From: Onchocerca volvulus
Lineage: Eukaryota; Nematoda; Chromadorea; Rhabditida; Onchocercidae
Length of the DNA: 64,000 nt
Reading direction: 5' to 3'
Assembly (NCBI GenBank): GCA_000499405.2
Contig: HG738139.1
Coordinates: 13,256,898-13,320,897, forward strand
Shown here: positions 14,001 through 26,600 of the stretch, one piece after another
Position numbering within the stretch: the first letter of the stretch is position 1
How the letters are laid out: the number at the start of each line of letters is the position of its first letter
Notes under the pieces: model-generated
The model's database searches: none
What the model was told of the DNA's origin: nothing
What the model saw: only the letters and a program-made list of their open reading frames with translations
Position numbers and translations under genes: made by a program

Positions 14001-15711
14001 AATAAACTGTTGCGTAAGGAAACGATTACGAGGTATATCGTTTGGTTTTGCTGTGGGAGCAGCACCAGATGAAGATAATCTGACCGAAGACAGAGGATTT
14101 GATCCTTTTACAGATTCCATTAATAATGAACTATTATCGACAGGTGACTTTGCAGGTGGGAAAGCGCATGTACGTTTACTATCGCTTGCTTCTTCGTCGC
14201 TAGAGATTTTGCGTTTCTGAAATCATCGTCATAAAATGTTTTGTCGAAAGAATGCAATAATTCAAATTTACAATAAGATTGCACGCTGGATAGGGCCGAA
14301 CATAATTTAAATGTTATCCCAAACTTTCCAGATTAAATTATAATGCAAAAATGAGACAAAAACTAACACCTAGAACTGCATCATTCTTTAACAAAGGATT
14401 AATGCTGATGACAAGTCCATTTCTTTTTAATAAGATCTGTATCTTACTTTTTCCATCATTTTTTTCTTGGCTATAGTCTCTTCAATATCGCTATTCTCGT
14501 CATCTTCAGCATATTTCGATTTAAATTCCAATTTTCCTCTATTAACATAAAAACCTCCACGTACAGTATCCAAAGCAGATGGGACGTGTTCATCATACTG
14601 AAATAATCATTACATAATTGAAGTTATACACAAGAAGCTGAAAGAAATTATCGAAAATTAATAACGAAATAAGTCTCAAAAAAGTTACAGCTTCCGTGTC
14701 ATCAATGAATGGATCTGTGAGATCGTAACCGACTGTCTTGTCCATGTAATCATCAGCACAACCAAAGCGTATCTTGCGGCCATGTTTGTCTCTTTTGCCA
14801 CCCTAAAAATAAGCAACTAATTTAGTGTTCTAAATAAATAATATCACTGACTTGATAGAACTTTCTTTATACATGTTCAAGACTTCCACGCAAAATACAC
14901 AAATTATGCATATTCTGAAAATAAAATGAAATTAATTCTTCCAAGTAATCGGGACAAATGCAACAGCTAAACATACATATTTCTGCTCCAGTCTTTTCAC
15001 TAACTCTTCTGCTTCACGATCATGGAAACGCTCATCCTCACCGCTTGATTCATCTTCTTTCTAGAATTATACAACTTTGTCCATAGCATTGAAAAAGAGA
15101 TTAATATCAACAAATAAATATGATACAATGATAATAAAGTTCATTGGAATGAAATTAAATTGAATGCATTAGGAGATGGAACCAGCAGTAATTATGAAAA
15201 ATTGTACATTTTTTTTTAACTGGAAAAGATTTATATATTTCATTTGGAGAATTTCCCTGACAAAGCATATTATTTATATCTTCCTAATGAAAATTACTAT
15301 CTTTCCACAATTATTATTTTTCAGCGATTATGCCACAATTACTATCTTTCAACGATTATGATTTCCAGAGTTAATTCTTTTGAGGGATGTTCTATTTATC
15401 ATCACTTGTATAAAAAGGAGAAAAATCATAGTCAAATTTTTGGCGAAGAATCTGTTCTAATCAATAAAGAATTTATTTTTTCAGAAAACATTGCTAACCG
15501 ATTTTGTTTGTTTGGAAAATATATAATTGGAGAAATTACAAAGACCTATAAATTAGGATAAATTAAATACCAGATATTCTTTGCAAATTTTTTCATAATC
15601 AAATTCAGGATATGATTTTTTGGTAGGTTTAAATAAATCCAATGTAATGATGCTGTATTTTTTCCGAACGTGATGTTGTTTCTTCTTGCTTCCACCAAGG
15701 TTCAAATCCAT
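5049..15711 (-). CDS. Ubinuclein-like protein (HIRA histone-chaperone complex subunit), 26 exons
   Basis: About 1,439 aa. Exons: 15571-15711, 14977-15060, 14689-14802, 14448-14597, 13918-14216, 13577-13709, 13281-13463, 12983-13113, 12692-12827, 11923-12306, 11444-11676, 10802-10958, 10508-10586, 10374-10428, 10156-10215, 9738-9878, 9378-9485, 8762-8960, 7980-8099, 7759-7800, 7507-7578, 7324-7407, 6750-6824, 6554-6646, 5916-6184, 5049-5826; all phases agree. Residues about 20-140 are the Hpc2-related domain (LDLF, then YDLTDPFIDDTEAYDE and GGFYVNRGKLEF). Residues about 760-862 resemble the ubinuclein middle domain (FVWTDSLR). An AT-hook-like SPGRPPG lies in exon 7. Residues about 940-1035 are a charged Glu/Lys/Arg helix, then a Ser/Gln-rich tail with 16 Gln. 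In the family, ubinuclein binds HIRA for replication-independent H3.3 deposition; that role is inferred here. The ATG follows a TTACAG site by 5 nt, suggesting trans-splicing. Confidence 0.88.
5061..5108 (-). repeat. Polyglutamine-encoding CAA/CAG tract
   Basis: Sixteen consecutive Gln codons (mixed CAA and CAG) sit four codons before the ubinuclein stop, between FLL and KHL. Mixed codons make the DNA less prone to slippage than a pure tract, but length variation between isolates is likely. Confidence 0.95.
8124..8173. repeat. 25-bp tandem duplication in a ubinuclein intron
   Basis: Two adjacent copies (8124-8148 and 8149-8173) of a unit beginning ATTGACTAAAATCT, differing at two positions. 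It is intronic, with no evident function. Confidence 0.85.
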
Positions 15712-15716
15712 ACCAC

Positions 15717-15718
15717 CT
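15717..15718 (-). promoter_or_regulatory. Probable spliced-leader acceptor of the ubinuclein gene
   Basis: ATTGTATTACAG ends here, 5 nt before the start codon. No upstream coding exon fits, which is the usual arrangement of a trans-spliced nematode mRNA. No leader RNA gene was seen in the window. Confidence 0.5.
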
Positions 15719-16387
15719 GTAATACAATATTTTACATTTATTTTAAACATTCTGTATATAAGGAATTCACTGCACCATTCATAGAACGATACATACAAAT
15801 AGGCATTTAAATACCATCCTCTTTCAATCACTAAAACAATGAAATTTAAAAAAGAATTCATGACGTCATTACCAATTATATTAAATCATTATTCGGACTC
15901 TTCAGATATTCAATTCCCATCAAAAGTTACCAATCACAGAATGAAACATTTATATAGTCATGCAAATCTAAGAGATCATGCAAATTTGATCAAAATAAAC
16001 AAAGGAAATCTTGTCAATTCTATTGATCAGAGAACAGATTAGTTCAAGGACGCGATTGATCACATTGATCTTGAAACCACGTAATTTACCACTTATCACA
16101 ATTTATCATTTGTCGTAATTTATCACTTAACTTATTTATTCATACTTCATCTTCCAAATTCTCTATTAAAACTTCCAGCTTTGCTATGATACCTAAAAAT
16201 CCACGTTTAATTCACTACAACACTTTATCAAATACTACGGTTTATGAAATTTCATAGTGCTTCGAGTCAAAGTTACATAACACAATCAAATTCATGTTAT
16301 GCTACACTGACGTTCGCAATTATGAATCTTCGTCGTGCCATAACTACAAGCTGCATTGGTAGTTGTTTACTGAGTTTCTCGTTTAAA

Positions 16388-16703
16388 TTACTGGTCGTCG
16401 GGATGTGCGGGATAATTTGGCGTAGAGCTTATTTCTTTCATTCTTGTGATACAGTATTCATAGTCTGTAGCAATATGATAAATTTCTTGAGTTATCGTTG
16501 CAACATTTTGTCGATAGAAGATTTTCAAATCACTGAATATATTTGAAATGGAAATTTTACTCCAAGAGAAACATGAAGGCAAAAGAATTTTTGTAAGCTG
16601 AAATTTCAAAAAGTTGAGAAACCAGCAACTTTGACCTGTTAACTGAGATGAAAAAAAACAAGCAAATTATGTTGATTGGCTTCTTTACTACTATTTCACC
16701 TTA

Positions 16704-16737
<34 letters not shown>

Positions 16738-19700
16738 GAAGCAAAAATATGTTCCGAAGCTTAAATGAAATTGAAATGAGCTTAACTTAGTAATCGTTTT
16801 TCATTAAATGATAGAATGAATGTAATAGTAGTTATAGAAATAGCATAGCTTCCCTAAATAATGGAATGCTTCTACTAGATTCAACACATTCTTGAGTCGA
16901 ATTCAATTTATCGTGGAGAAAATATGAAGCTAAAATCAATCGATTAGACATTCATGTATTAAATATCAATACTGCTTTACTAGGCTTTACTAAATAAAAT
17001 GTTAGCTACATTTTTAGTCAGCTAGATAAAACGGGAATATTTTTGATTTTTTTCCTGAGAATAATATGAATAATATTAGTTTTTGAAAGAGAATTAGACG
17101 GATTAGGCATTATGAATCGAATTTTATAGGTAATTCTTGAGATTGAAAATGATTCTATAAATGATTAAGATTTGTTGGTGTTTTTATAGCTATAGCAAGC
17201 AAACGAATGATTCCATTTAGCCAATATAAACAATTTTATGGAATCATTCGTAATGTTTCATCCATCTTGAAAATTGTTTTGGAAGAGAAGAGTTATTATG
17301 AAAATATGAGGATAAATTTTCAGAAATTTCAAATAATTAATAGTATTTTGCTATTTGGTCATTGATTAAGATATAACTGAAACGAATCGTTAATTGTTTC
17401 TGTTTCCCCATCTTCTCAATTTTCCTTTATCTGGAGCAATAATGATAAAAATTTCAGATATTTAAGTTTCAATATTCAATAGATAACAAATAAGGAAAAT
17501 GGTTATTCAGTTGCTTTTGAATAGCACTCCTTGCAAAGAATCATAACAAGTTTGAAAGTACGGAACTTTAATCATCACTCGCATCGAATTTTTTTATAGA
17601 TACTATTAGTATTTAATCATTATCCCTAACGGATATTAAAAGACATTTTCCATTTTTTTTTTTTTTTTTTTTTTATGTGAATCATGAGAAAATATGTAGG
17701 TTTTAATCCTGTACTTTAAGGATATGAATTGTAATTTAGAATAAATCGGGAATAAAAAATGAAATTTTGAATTTAGATTGCCTGATAGAATGAATTTTTG
17801 TCGCATTCAATATGTTTAAGTATGAAATCGCCATACTCAATTTTTGCGGAATAGATTTTGAACTCAAGCTTTTCTCGATTATCTAAAAGCTGTTTTATTA
17901 TCTCTTGCTCTATTATTTTCATCAGAAGTATCTGATCATTCAGTTCAGAATAATTTCTAATGGTGACCAATTATTTTCAGGCTGATATTAACATGAGCTG
18001 CCTCTTTTCATTTATCAGGGACAATTAAATTGGTATTTTGATGGTTGATTTTGGCTGGCTAATATAAAAAGTATTACAGGCTTGTATGTAGTTTCCCGAA
18101 ATATTTCTACTACATTTCAACATAATCTGACATTTTCAATTTTACATCTTGCTGTTTACTGCAACATAGGTCAAACTTTAAAAGCAATAGTCTGCAGTGA
18201 AATCGACAACTGCTCAATTATAAAATTCAATCAAAATTTAAGCCACTTGAATCTTTGTTAAACCAATGGGCACTATCGCAATATAATCAAATATCAAATT
18301 GTAGTAAATTTTATCAAATCGAAATCAAAAATGAATATCACTGAAGGTAGGAAAAAAAAAAAGCAAAAAAAGAAAAACTGAGATTATATTCGTGGACAGT
18401 TTGTGCTGCTAATAAAAGTAATATGCAAAAATTGTAATTAAAAACATGCAAATCAGGTACTTTGCTTCCATTTCACAACAATGTTGAAAAAAAAGTAAGA
18501 TAGGAAATGAAAAAAAAAAGATGAATGAGTAAATTTACATAAATAAAATACACTAGTAAATCTCAAATGCTAATGTCCTTGAGAAATATCATATCGCTGA
18601 AAATACCATCTCTTATTGATTACGTTATGAAAATTACGCGAAAAATGCGCTAAACAAATAGCGAAGACAAATTTTTAAACAATTGAGTTCTCGTGAAATC
18701 AGTCAGATAAATAGTTGAATTACACTTACATTAGGATTGCTCACTCATCCACAATCCTTGATAACTGGATTGCACATTCACTCTTCAAATGAGTTTTAAA
18801 GTTTAATAAAGATGCATTGTTTCCTAGCTGTCATATACCATCATTCAATAATTCTAGAAGAATATTTTAAAAATCTCGGAAATTTTCCCATTTTACAAAG
18901 TTACATTAGCGAAATCTGATGCAATTACTAATTTAGGATTGAAATTCAAATGTTTGATGATTAGGAGGAAATAACCGGATCTTAAAATAGTTGAAATCGA
19001 GATTTAATTCCCCGACACTTAAGTCGAATGAGTCAAACAATAACTTCGAAATTAATACATAGTGATAACTTTTTATACACATCAAAACAAAAATAGCACA
19101 GTACAACAAAATATTATATTAGGTGAGGAGCAGGAAAAAGTATGAGAAAGGGAGCAAGATAATTAAATTAACCAGATAAAATCTCTGGGAAAGGATCAGA
19201 AAGATTCACCGGTAATGTTAAAGTATAGAGAATTTCATTCTGTTAATCATTTCGCCTGATTAGTAGAGCTGTCAAAATATGTCCGCTCCTCTAACTTCGG
19301 CATTATTGAGATAAGCAAATAACTTTATACCTGTAAAGAATTGCAAGTCTCACTTCTTGATGAATATTCAATTAATTCCACTTGTACCTAGAACTCAACA
19401 GGTGAATAGGAACTCAATCATTTTTAGGGAAATAAAAAGCCAAAGCAAATAGTACGATACCATCTACTAGTTAATATATATATTTTTTCTTATAGTATGT
19501 GATTTGATCAAATAATGGCTAAATTTCTAATATCATCAAGAAGTAGATTACAAGAACAACTGAGTATTCTGAAACAAGCCTTTTCAAGCTTAATATTTAC
19601 AATATTATACACACAAATTGCTCTGAGAAACAAACAAATAATTTACACGACAAGGCCAGAAATAAAACGATGATTTGTAAGAACAAGGTAATAATTCAAA

Positions 19701-20071
19701 ATAATTAAAAGGCTAAAATGATTCAAAAAAAAAAAAAGCTATGATGTGGTACCTGCGACCATAAAACATTAAGCATTTCAAACATTTAAAAAAATCGATA
19801 AAAATCGATTAACTGCACTTCGATAGAGTTATAGAAATTTGTCCATTTCTTTTTTCAAGAATTAAAATTTCACAATCTCATGTCTATTACAATCATTATG
19901 CTGATGCATTGAAGCATATAAAATATAACTTATGTAATTCCCGCGCCAATGCAAATGATACTGCGTTCTCCAATGGGAAAGGAAGTTTGATAACAGAATC
20001 GGAGAATCAGAATCGGACTCCAGACCACATGTTCCGGAATGAATTAAATCCAGTTTATGAGTACCCGTCAT
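16388..20071 (-). CDS. Small helical protein, three exons, possibly KXD1 (BORC)-like
   Basis: Exons 19962-20071, 17837-17956 and 16388-16532 join in phase 2 at both junctions to give 124 aa. Exon 1 reads MTGTHKLDLIHSG then an SDSDS segment. Exons 2-3 are almost entirely helix-forming (ELNDQILLMKIIEQEI, KQLLDNREKLEF, VATITQEIYHIATDYEYC) and end NYPAHPDDQ. The order LNDQ, long helix, D-x-EY-C-I-x-R-x-K-x-I, then YP is reminiscent of the KXDL protein of the BORC lysosome-positioning complex, but the K-x-D-L signature itself is not exact, so this is a hypothesis. A TTTCAG at 20114-20115 lies about 40 nt before the ATG and may accept a spliced leader; a six-codon upstream ORF lies in the leader. 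Introns of 2.0 and 1.3 kb hold no other genes I could support. Exon 2 could instead run on to a stop at 17773. Confidence 0.5.
17203..17251. repeat. Perfect 14-bp inverted repeat (hairpin)
   Basis: Arms at 17203-17216 (ACGAATGATTCCAT) and 17238-17251 are exact reverse complements around a 21-nt loop. It lies in the second intron of the small helical gene. No target-site duplication or transposase is evident; a mini-hairpin or a relic of a foldback element is possible. Confidence 0.8.
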
Positions 20072-20113
20072 GAGACTATTTCAAGAACGAATTCATGCTT
20101 GTAATGCTTCTTT

Positions 20114-20115
20114 CT
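20114..20115 (-). promoter_or_regulatory. Candidate spliced-leader acceptor, small helical gene
   Basis: GATCCTCTTTCAG is a strong 3' splice consensus with no upstream coding exon. It lies about 510 nt downstream of the LRR gene stop, a spacing that would be long but possible for a nematode operon. Confidence 0.4.
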
Positions 20116-20624
20116 GAAAGAGGATCTATGATAAATTATGAAATATTATTGGGACAAGAAATATGCATATTATTGGGACATTGGGGCATAACATAGAACA
20201 GGAAATTCTGATTCAGTGCATCAGCAACATAATATGCCATAATGGAATGCTTTAAACGTCGTAGCAAAAAAAAAAAAAAACTTAATATCATTAGAAATAA
20301 AAGAGATGAAACAATCAACAAAAATATTACCTAAATGTAACAATAGTAAAATGTCACCAAAGTGTAGTAAGGAAAAATGATGAAATTCTGATATTACGAA
20401 TTTCATAAATACCATTTAAAAATTTTTGCTAATTTTGCAGACATTAGAAAAAAATTCTATAAATATTTTCTGGAAATTCCTCAAAGAGTTTAAAAACCCG
20501 CATCAAATGTTAATTCTCACAATTGACTCATTTTCTCTATATTTTGGGAACTAAAAGAATAAATTATTAAATATATTTTTTAATATTTGCATAGGAAAAG
20601 CACCTGAATTGTAACAATTAACGA

Positions 20625-23600
20625 CTATGCATTGTTGAAACGAACTCGTTTCTTTCCATTACCATTTATGTTACCGTTATTACTATTTTCAACATTGCTC
20701 TTATTATTATGATTCGGTAAAATCAATGCACTTTTCATGCAAGTTGACAATCGTAGTTGACCATCATTTAATAATGGTTCTTTTGGTACTTTCGGTAGGT
20801 TACATGTAAGTAACGGTTCTATGCCATTTTCATATGGTAGCGATGTAGTTGAACCATTCGGAATTAACTGTAGAAGATCTAAGGGTACTCGTCGTAATGG
20901 ATATGATAGCTTTTTCATGCGTCTTCCTGAAAGTAGTAGGAAAAAATGGAATAACAATTACATGAAAAAGGACAAAGAAAGAATTTAACATTCTCGATGT
21001 ACCGAAATGCTCATGCAATCAAATGACGAAAAGATTGAAGTAATTAACATTAAATGAAGATAACTATATTTCTAAAATTCTCAAATTATCGAAGAAGAAA
21101 ATATTAACACATCAGATAAAATAGAACTTACCATCTTCAACATACAACAAGGCTATTGCAATCAGAATGAGTAATGAAATGACGGCAAGTATACTTGCAA
21201 TAACCGTTATCCAAACATTATGCTCTTCCTCATTTGTACGTTCTGTAGCACAAACTCGTGATCCGATACATCCCATGCTACCATCAATCACATTTCGGTC
21301 ACCAATTGATGATAACCAGTCAGCTAGCCATTCTTCACCACAAACACATTGCCAGAGATTATCTAGAACAATGAAAGCGTCTTTCTTGTTTAAAAAATGT
21401 AAAAATAGAGCATAGAAAATGAAAATTAGGAAAGCGAAGAAAAATGTGCAATAAGAAAGACTGGTGATGATGAGGAAGCATCCAGAAGAAATACAACAAA
21501 AAAGTCAAAAACTAAAAATTTAAATCAAAAAATTTACGTAAGTCAAAAACTTTGTTTTCATTATTAAGGGATTGGACAGATTGTTCAAAGCATCAGCGAA
21601 AAGCAGAAGATAACTGTGGACAAATTAGTTTAAACTTATAATTTAGAAAAAGAATGAAAAACAAACCTGAAAAATCGACGACACTAAGTTGCTCAACATT
21701 GAGACTATTCAGCAATCGTTTAGGTAAATACAAAAGGCGATTACGATTGAGATATAAACGTCTTAAAGGTAAACCAATAAATGCTTTGCTGTTTATCTGA
21801 AACTTTCTTTTTTCTTTTTTTTTTTTTCTTTTGAAATATGAAATGTCTGCAGAAGCAGGACATTTTCAGTAATGACTACAATAATGGCACAAAAAATTCT
21901 AGAAGAGAATAAAACAATATACAATCAACTCATTTCACATTTTAATATACTGTGAAAATACACAGCATTGAAAAACATACTTAACATCGTGACTCAAGTC
22001 TTTGAAATTATGATTTCGGTTCCTAAATGATAAATTCAATATTTTCGCAAAAAAAAAAAAAGAACTTAAAAAAAAAGAAAAAAAAAACATCATATAATCA
22101 TATTAAACTCCTCAGTAGAATTGGCGAGAAAAGAAGTTACTAACCTCTTCAATTTGATTATTATCAAGCGCTAATAATTTCAACGAGTTTAATGTGCTGA
22201 AATCATGTTCTCCCACGCGCATCAAATTATTATTCGACAAATATAATTTATTGAGCTTCTTCAATGGTCGTAAGAAAGATATGTCTGCTGCAGCAAAATT
22301 AGCAATAAAAAAGAATTCCAGTGTAAATCATAATAAATTACAAAAAAATCCACTGTTATCATTCAGCTTATTCTACTTTTATAAAACACAAATTTTATGA
22401 TATGCTTTAAAAAAATTTGAGACAAGGAATTTTAACACCCTAACTTCCTCTGATATTTTTTGTAAATAAACCAAAAAAAAAACAAAACATCATCAAAATA
22501 ACAGAAACGAATACCGGTCCCATCATTAATTGTCATCGAAGTGAGCTGATTGTTTTGCAACGAGAGTACCGTAATTTGATGTATTGGCTCTAAAGCTCGC
22601 GCTTCAATTTTAGCAATATTATTCGCTGCTATCGAAAATGTGCTGAGTCTAAAAGGTATCGGGTAAAAAATCTAGAAAATACTTGAAAATAAACATTTTA
22701 CGTTGATTATTTTTGTATCTTCACATGTTAACTTATAATTTTTTACAATAAAAGTAATGTCAAGTAAAGAGAGATAGTTCATTTATTAGTGGATCACTGG
22801 AATTTTCAGATTTATGATTTTCACGTAAGTTTCAATAAACTGCTCTACCACGAGAACATAGAAATTCAGTATTGAACTTTAAATATGATGCAAATATTTA
22901 AAAAAAATCCGTACCTGACGCTTTCACCTAACGAATGTAAATCACCATTCAGTATTTCAGTGATCGAATTCCTATCCAAACTTAACAGAGATAGACTGCG
23001 CAAATCACGCAACGTAATATTTTTCATTGACTGAATGCTATTATTGTTAACAAATAATTTTTCTAACGATTTCAATCCACGTAGATCTATCCGTGAAATA
23101 TGATTATTTCCTGTAATTTTCTTTCATATATAATTTTTTAATGATTTTCTTATTTTAAATGCATAGCTAATACAACCTATAGTCTTTTAATGGATGAGAG
23201 ATATAACATATGGATTTTCTTAAATTCCCATTTTTCAACTAATCAAAATTTCCATTCATTTAAATATTTCTATATATTAGAAACCTGTACTTCCAATGAT
23301 TTATGATAATTTACATATTGTATTTTATAGGCTGATATCACTGGATAAATTTCTGACAATTCCAATCATTAACATTCTGACCATTTGAAAGTTTAACTAA
23401 AAATTTATAAGTTGATTGAAAAAAAATTTACCAAGATTCAGATATTTCAAATTCTTTAATTGCGAGAAGGCATTCCAATTTACGTATAAAATGTTGTTGC
23501 TTTGCAAATTCAGTGTTTCCAGATTGTTAAGACCACGGAAAGTACCACTGAAAATAGATCAGAGTGTCTGGACAATGAGATAATGTATTGTTGAATCAAA

Positions 23601-26600
23601 TTCTTTACACATAAATTTTAATAACTGTGAATATTAGTAATACTCCTTATCTATCAGCAATTAAATATCTAATTTTAGATGAAGAAAGAAAACCTTGAAA
23701 AATTGAAACATTCCAGTTTACTGATAATTTCTTATTTTTTCTTCTTTCTTTTTTTTTTTTTTTTTTTTTTTTTGACATCCAACGAATATGGATATTAGGC
23801 AGATACATAAAGACAAAAAATGAAACTTCTGCTTAAGCAAAGTAAATAAATCATGGTAAAAATATAATTCCAACTTACGCGGATATATTCACCAGCTTGT
23901 TGTTCGCTAGATTCAATGTTTTTAAATTGCTTAATGAAGCAAAAGCACCATTTTCAATACTCGATATTTGATTGTCACTTAAGATCAACGTTTCTAGATC
24001 CTTCAATCGATCTAATTCACCTTAAAAAGCTATTCATTTTTCAAAACAAAGAGAATGTTTAAATGACAATAATAACAATAGCCTCATATTTATCATTCCC
24101 AACTGAATACAGCCTCTTTCCTCCAATTTTTAAATAATTATTTCATCCTGTGTTCTCAAATACTTCCATAAATAAACTGAATTTATTTTAATATTTCCAT
24201 CCTATTTTATCATGAAAACATTCATTTATTTTCGTCATAACCAAATGATAATTCCTTGAAACATTTTGTTAGTTCTCTTTTCTGTTTTATGTTTACAACA
24301 ATATTCGACAACAAGAATTCAGTCTCAGTGAAGATAAAATCTAATACATATTCTTTTATTGTCAAACAATATATATATATATGCTTTAAATATCTTTTGA
24401 TTCATTTTTAACTACAAAATTATAACTTCATAAAAAACTCCTTGTAAGATGAGTATCACTTTATGGAATAAATTAGATTTTGAATAAAAGATTTAGAAAC
24501 TAATTAATATTTGAACTGAACCTGCAACAATGGAGCTAATCTTGTTGCCTCTCAGGTCGAGTATTTGAAGACGATCCAAATCTTTGAACATAACAGGCTC
24601 GATACGTTTGATAATGTTATTTCTCAACTGTAGCACTTGTAACCTTCGTCCAATTTTACTAAATGCACCGGGTCGAAACAGACTTAATCCTGACCCCTCT
24701 ATGGACAAAATACGAGGTCGAACCTGAAATTATCCAAAGAATAAAGTGAAATGAATATTCCGAATGTAGAGAAAATTAAATATTCGCATTATCAATGGAA
24801 TTTAATGATTTATATAGTCATATAGGACCTAGCATCAAAAAGAAATTGCAACTATACTGTTTAATAAAATATGTAATGTGCCGACTGAACAGAATTCTTT
24901 ATAAATAAATTCTAATAATTTATTAATTATACTTCTCACCTACGAAAATTAACGATGAGAACTTATAAATAAAGAGAATGATAAAGTTTGAATCGTTAAA
25001 AATATCATTTCAAATTATGATACATATTACAATCATCAATAACTTTTTTAGCAATCTTAACACTTCGTAAGGTATTTTAGCAACCAAATTAATGCTTAGA
25101 AAGTACTTATGAAATCTTAGATAATTAAACTCTAAAGAATCTCGAAATTCTAATCATAATTTTATATTTGTTGCGTAATATATCTAAAGTAAATTTTACC
25201 TGAGCAAACATATCAGCTGGTATAATATTGATCAATGAATCCCAAATCCACAGTTTAGATATCAACGTTTCATTAAGCGCATTTAAAGCACTGAATACTT
25301 GTGGCATTTTTTGTCTTGTACAACCAATCCAGAGATTTTCTCTGCTTGATAACAATAAATCACGATCTTTTGAAGGTGCTGGCTCCGTAAAGCAATGACA
25401 TGCTTCCTGAAAATGCATAAATGAGAATTATAATTTCATCAATTATTTATTATGAATAAGAAACAATATTACTAATTTTCAAATTTTTTTAAAAATAAAA
25501 AATCTTTCGTCATTCTCTTCCTGTCATGATTGTGACAGCGTTTATTACATGAAATGAATGCTGTTTTTGTGTTGCATGAAAATGATTCAAAGTTAATTGG
25601 AGTAATAAAAATGAAAACTACGATATTCGAATTTTCTTGACTATAAAAAAAATTGAAGAAAAGAGTTCAAAATTCAACGAAAAAAAAAGTGCAAGCCAAT
25701 AATTTCAAAGGTAATAAATTTTAAAGATCTTCAGGATAATATCTTTCAGCAATCTTTCTTCAAAATCTATCGGTTGCATAAATATATCTCTAAAAAGCAG
25801 CCATTATTTCTTCTAATCACAAGAAAAAATTGACGAAACGTATTAAAATTAATATTCTTCAATAGCATCAGGGTGGTCTATTTTTTTTTATATGCGAATT
25901 GGATACGATCGTTTCATTTTCTTTAGGTTCATTTTTAATTTTCCAGCCAAATAATAGCTTCCTAGCTTTTTTGTTTTTAGCTGACTAACAGAAGTTACTC
26001 ATTTATATGGGTTAATAAATAAAATAAAGCCTATCATTATAACTAAATTTGCCTTCTCTTTTTCTTAGTCAAAAATAATCGGAAATTACAATAACAGTAC
26101 GATACATCTTCTAAAAGTGAATATTCCAGCTATACGGTGGTTATAACCAATTGAGAGATGTCTTTATTGACAGCTCCGATAATCTTTGATTCATTTATTT
26201 TAGCCTTATATATGAAGTTATCATGAACATGAAGAACATTTTTCTTAACCGATCAAATACTACAATTTCAAAGAGATAATTTATCAAATACTGCAATTTC
26301 CAAGAGAATTCCGGGATATTTATTTAAAAATAATTTGGTTAGCCATCATCAATTTCAAAAACTTCAAAAATACTTTTTTTTTTTGTTCAAAAACTTAATT
26401 TTAAATTTTTTCTCACAAAAAAATTCAAAATCTCTCAGGAAAACAAAAAATCCGAGAGGAAAGAAAAAGAATTTTTAGTTGTATATTTCCGCTACTACGT
26501 AAATGATAGATAAATAAATTTTTATTCGAAAATACAACACATTTAACATACTTGATTAATTTCGCTATTCATTTTTACATAGAAAACTACTTAAGGAAAT

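Noticed and set aside
16390..16411. 22-nt intron (GTAATT...CTCAG) that would extend the small helical protein
   Set aside because: Too short for a nematode spliceosomal intron; the TAA at 16388-16390 is taken as the stop.
17773..17836. Extension of helical-gene exon 2 to an in-frame stop (…FYQAI)
   Set aside because: Possible as an alternative end, but the GA|GTATGG donor joins in phase to the well-formed terminal exon at 16532; recorded as an alternative only.
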